NCBI RefSeq assembly: GCF_001426865.1 | Contig: NZ_LMFO01000001.1 | Location: 855,729-919,728, forward strand | Reading direction: 5' to 3' | Source: Paenibacillus sp. Root52 | GTDB taxonomy: Bacteria > Bacillota > Bacilli > Paenibacillales > Paenibacillaceae | DNA: 64,000 bases | In this document: positions 62,226-64,000 of the stretch, in pieces | Position numbering within the stretch: the stretch's first letter is position 1 | Layout: every line of letters begins with the position of its first letter | Notes under the pieces: generated by a model | What the model was told of the DNA's origin: nothing | What the model saw: only the letters and a program-made list of their open reading frames with translations | Database searches by the model: none | Program-made: the position numbers and the translations under genes

Positions 62226-62280
62226 ATACAGAGAGAGCCCGCCTGATGGGATCGCGGATATGATGGCCACAACGCCAAAT

Positions 62281-62314
62281 TACCACAATACGTTGATTAG
62301 ATCGTATTGTGGTA
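62281..62314 (-). terminator. Hairpin after the deaminase immunity gene
   Basis: 12-bp perfect stem TACCACAATACG / CGTATTGTGGTA with a 10-nt loop, 41 nt after the immunity gene stop. The T tract is weak. Confidence 0.6.
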
Positions 62315-62354
62315 TTGTTAAGTAGTAGATATGAAATCTTTAATAATGTTTCAG

Positions 62355-63044
62355 TTATTCTTGACCATTTAATTCAAGTAATTTTTGAATTCGTGATTCT
62401 AAGTCATTTTTCTCTTCAGGTAGAAGTTGATTTGTAACACTTTCACTATTAAACTGTACTAATTCTTTTAATATGCTATATGGAATAGGTTTTTGTTCTT
62501 CAACTAATTTTTCTCCTAGTAACATATAAATGGTCATTTTCTCACTAAGTGTGTTGTTGCAAGCTCTCTCAAAATGTTCTAATACATACGGAACAAAAAA
62601 CTCTGATTTTGCATCCTTAATGGTTATAAAATATTGATTTACTTCATTTATGAGTTCCTCATAATACCATCTCGCATCTGGGTATAAATCAACCTGAATA
62701 TTATTAAGTAGTTTTAGCGCATTATCTCGACGAATAACCAATTCATCAATTTGATTTTTAGTAATTTGTTTCATTTCAAGTTGACCCATGATTTTTTCAA
62801 AATCAATTGACTTTAATGCTTTCTCCCTATTTTCTTTTGCTTTAATAAAAATCCGTGAATTTTGTGAGGCTATTTCTACATATAACACATTTATTATTGC
62901 CTTCTCCATTTCATCATCCATATTAGGACTATAAAATTCACCAAAAGTTCTAACCAAAGCCTCGTTATTACTTATATTATCTCTCTGTTTACGCTCAAAA
63001 AATTCTTCCATAAATGCATCAATGCATTCTTGATATTCCCACAT
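62355..63044 (-). CDS. Immunity protein for the deaminase toxin
   Basis: A 229-residue, acidic, mostly helical protein (MWEYQECIDAFMEEFFERKQ, DEMEKAIINVLYVEIASQ, LVIRRDNALKLLNNIQ). It starts 5 nt after the toxin stop, the usual position of a cognate immunity gene. It resembles the Imm3-type helical immunity proteins found beside deaminase toxins, but I could not confirm the family. It would bind and block the toxin in the producing cell. Confidence 0.7.
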   Translation of the reverse strand: MWEYQECIDAFMEEFFERKQRDNISNNEALVRTFGEFYSPNMDDEMEKAIINVLYVEIASQNSRIFIKAKENREKALKSIDFEKIMGQLEMKQITKNQIDELVIRRDNALKLLNNIQVDLYPDARWYYEELINEVNQYFITIKDAKSEFFVPYVLEHFERACNNTLSEKMTIYMLLGEKLVEEQKPIPYSILKELVQFNSESVTNQLLPEEKNDLESRIQKLLELNGQE

Positions 63045-63049
63045 TCAAC

Positions 63050-64000
63050 TTAATTCCTTTCTGTCTCCATTTTAGGAATCTTATTTCCATTATTATGAAT
63101 CACTTCAATGTCAATATTCGGAAAATCCTTTTTAAACTTATTAATTATACTATTACAACTGGCACAAGTATCTTTCTCAGTAAATAATTTAATTGTTCCT
63201 TTTGCATTGTAGTTCCCATTCAGCTTTAAAGCTATATCATTAATAATCTTATACTCAGTATCATCATCTCTTAAATATGGTATTCCGTCATCATCAACTG
63301 CCTTTTGTGCTTCATATTTTGGCTTATTAGGTTTAAGAGGTTTAAAAGAAAAGTCCATCAAGTTAGGATTTTTACCGTGATCTGTAACTTGACTGTGAGC
63401 GAAAAATTCTGTTTTGCTTATCCCCTCAATATTTACCTCTGCATAACCCATATTAGCTCCAGATTTATTCAAAACCCTGTTTGATAGTGTCGCCTTTAGT
63501 TCCGATACTCTTTTAATAATTGCAGCATCTTTAATTGGATCAATTATTCTTGTTGGGAACCAACTTCCACCTTCACCCGTTCCCCCATCCAGTTTCCTCG
63601 CTAAATCCCCCTTACCTGCCTCCGTCTCTTTCCAGAAGTTCTGCTGTCTGCTATTTTGAGGCAAAGGTTTGGTAGGTTTACTGAACGATACATGAGGTGA
63701 GCCATCCATGGCGAGCTTTGAACCGGGAAGGCGATTCTTCGCACGATTCAGCGTATCAGAAGCAACATCCGTGATGTTACCCGCTGTTTTATTCAGATTT
63801 GTCTTCGCTTGCTGTTTCCACGCCGTCCAGTTACTATCTAATGCCGACATGTTCTTGCTATTGATCAGCTTATCCGCGGCTTTATTGAGCCCGTGTTTGG
63901 CCAAGATCGCCAGATTGACGAACATCAGAGCGACACCGAGATCATCCAGCATCTTCTGATCCATTCCAAGAAACGTAGGATTGGTGTACGCGTTTCCGTT
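63050..64000 (-). CDS. Polymorphic toxin with C-terminal deaminase domain (5' end outside window)
   Basis: At least 316 residues; the frame is open to the window edge. The central module (to GSKLAMDGSP) is shared with the orphan copy at 61.7-62.1 kb. The C-terminal domain, about 150 residues, has MGYAEVNIEG, FFAHSQVTDHG, DDDTEYKIINDIALKL (Glu237 from the MDQK methionine) and GTIKLFTEKDTCASC (C267, C270 zinc ligands). This fits BURPS668_1122-type bacterial toxin deaminases. The target (DNA, RNA or nucleotide) is unknown. The immunity gene follows after 5 nt. Confidence 0.8.
   Translation of the reverse strand, partial: NGNAYTNPTFLGMDQKMLDDLGVALMFVNLAILAKHGLNKAADKLINSKNMSALDSNWTAWKQQAKTNLNKTAGNITDVASDTLNRAKNRLPGSKLAMDGSPHVSFSKPTKPLPQNSRQQNFWKETEAGKGDLARKLDGGTGEGGSWFPTRIIDPIKDAAIIKRVSELKATLSNRVLNKSGANMGYAEVNIEGISKTEFFAHSQVTDHGKNPNLMDFSFKPLKPNKPKYEAQKAVDDDGIPYLRDDDTEYKIINDIALKLNGNYNAKGTIKLFTEKDTCASCNSIINKFKKDFPNIDIEVIHNNGNKIPKMETERN
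63695..64000. repeat. Direct repeat, copy A of the toxin central module
   Basis: Nearly identical to 61708-62082 once the 69-bp extra unit there is removed; the repeat continues past the right edge. It provides homology for recombination between toxin cassettes. Confidence 0.9.

Larger units (their letters stand above)
61705..62276 (-). pseudogene. Orphan central module of a polymorphic toxin, broken by duplications
   Basis: The region encodes GVVAIISAIPSGGLSLYVLAA..., then GNAYTNPKFLGMDQKMLDDLG, HGLNKAADKLINSKNMSALD and GSKLAMDGSP, then a stop. From 61708 to 62082 it is nearly identical to the toxin gene entering from the right edge (63695-64000). A 68-bp tandem duplication shifts the frame at 62158 and a 69-bp duplication adds 23 residues. 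It carries no toxin C-terminus, so it looks like a displaced cassette fragment. Confidence 0.75.

Overview
The window looks like chromosomal DNA of a Paenibacillus-type, spore-forming Bacillota. The evidence is moderate AT content, strong GGAGG ribosome sites, many TTG and GTG starts, stalk-domain (copper amine oxidase N-terminal-like) secreted proteins, a DUF4179 anti-sigma factor with its ECF sigma, a YojF/BshB2 bacillithiol pair and a spore-type multicopper oxidase locus. No rRNA, tRNA, CRISPR array or insertion sequence was seen. Most genes are on the minus strand.

Left part (1-20 kb). An amino-acid ABC transporter (fused binding protein/permease plus ATPase) is followed by small unknown genes. 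At 4.9-11.3 kb lies the most notable block: a 1222-residue, three-module multicopper oxidase resembling MnxG, the Mn(II) oxidase of Bacillus spores. Directly upstream are two small genes in the positions and sizes of mnxF and mnxE. The block is bordered by three more proteins whose hydrophobic patterns look like the same small Sm-like beta-barrel. Next comes a copper-handling operon, nosD-nosL-nosY-nosF-tlpA, with no nosZ in the window. Upstream of it is a NarL-type two-component pair whose kinase is split by a one-base frameshift. A six-Asp-box beta-propeller and a small partner protein close this part.

Middle (19-47 kb). This is a housekeeping and stress-type accessory stretch: DUF817, GNATs (one close to AAC(6') aminoglycoside acetyltransferases), a PLP aminotransferase, a frameshifted heme-degrading-type monooxygenase, Nudix, VOC, aminoglycoside-phosphotransferase-like and PhzF genes, and an ECF sigma with its DUF4179 anti-sigma. 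A MarR regulator and a DoxX gene are associated with three copies of one palindrome. Further on are YojF/BshB2, an unpaired HicB, several secreted or membrane proteins, a truncated histidine phosphatase, a Gfo/Idh/MocA pair divergent from a MurR/RpiR regulator, and a WYL regulator divergent from a VOC protein. An intergenic region near 47.4 kb holds a degenerate repeat family.

Right part (48-64 kb). An OmpR-type two-component system is followed by an unusual 1043-residue GNAT fusion overlapping an amidohydrolase, then a type III polyketide synthase, methyltransferase and FAD oxidoreductase cluster, and a stalk-domain GH18-like protein. The right edge is a polymorphic-toxin locus. A deaminase-type toxin (5' end outside the window) and its immunity gene are followed by a broken second copy of the toxin's central module, carrying 68-bp and 69-bp tandem duplications, and then two further candidate immunity genes.

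Two genes (the 16.7 kb kinase and the 22.5 kb monooxygenase) are each broken by loss of one base in an A run on the coding strand. That may be real decay or a homopolymer assembly error.
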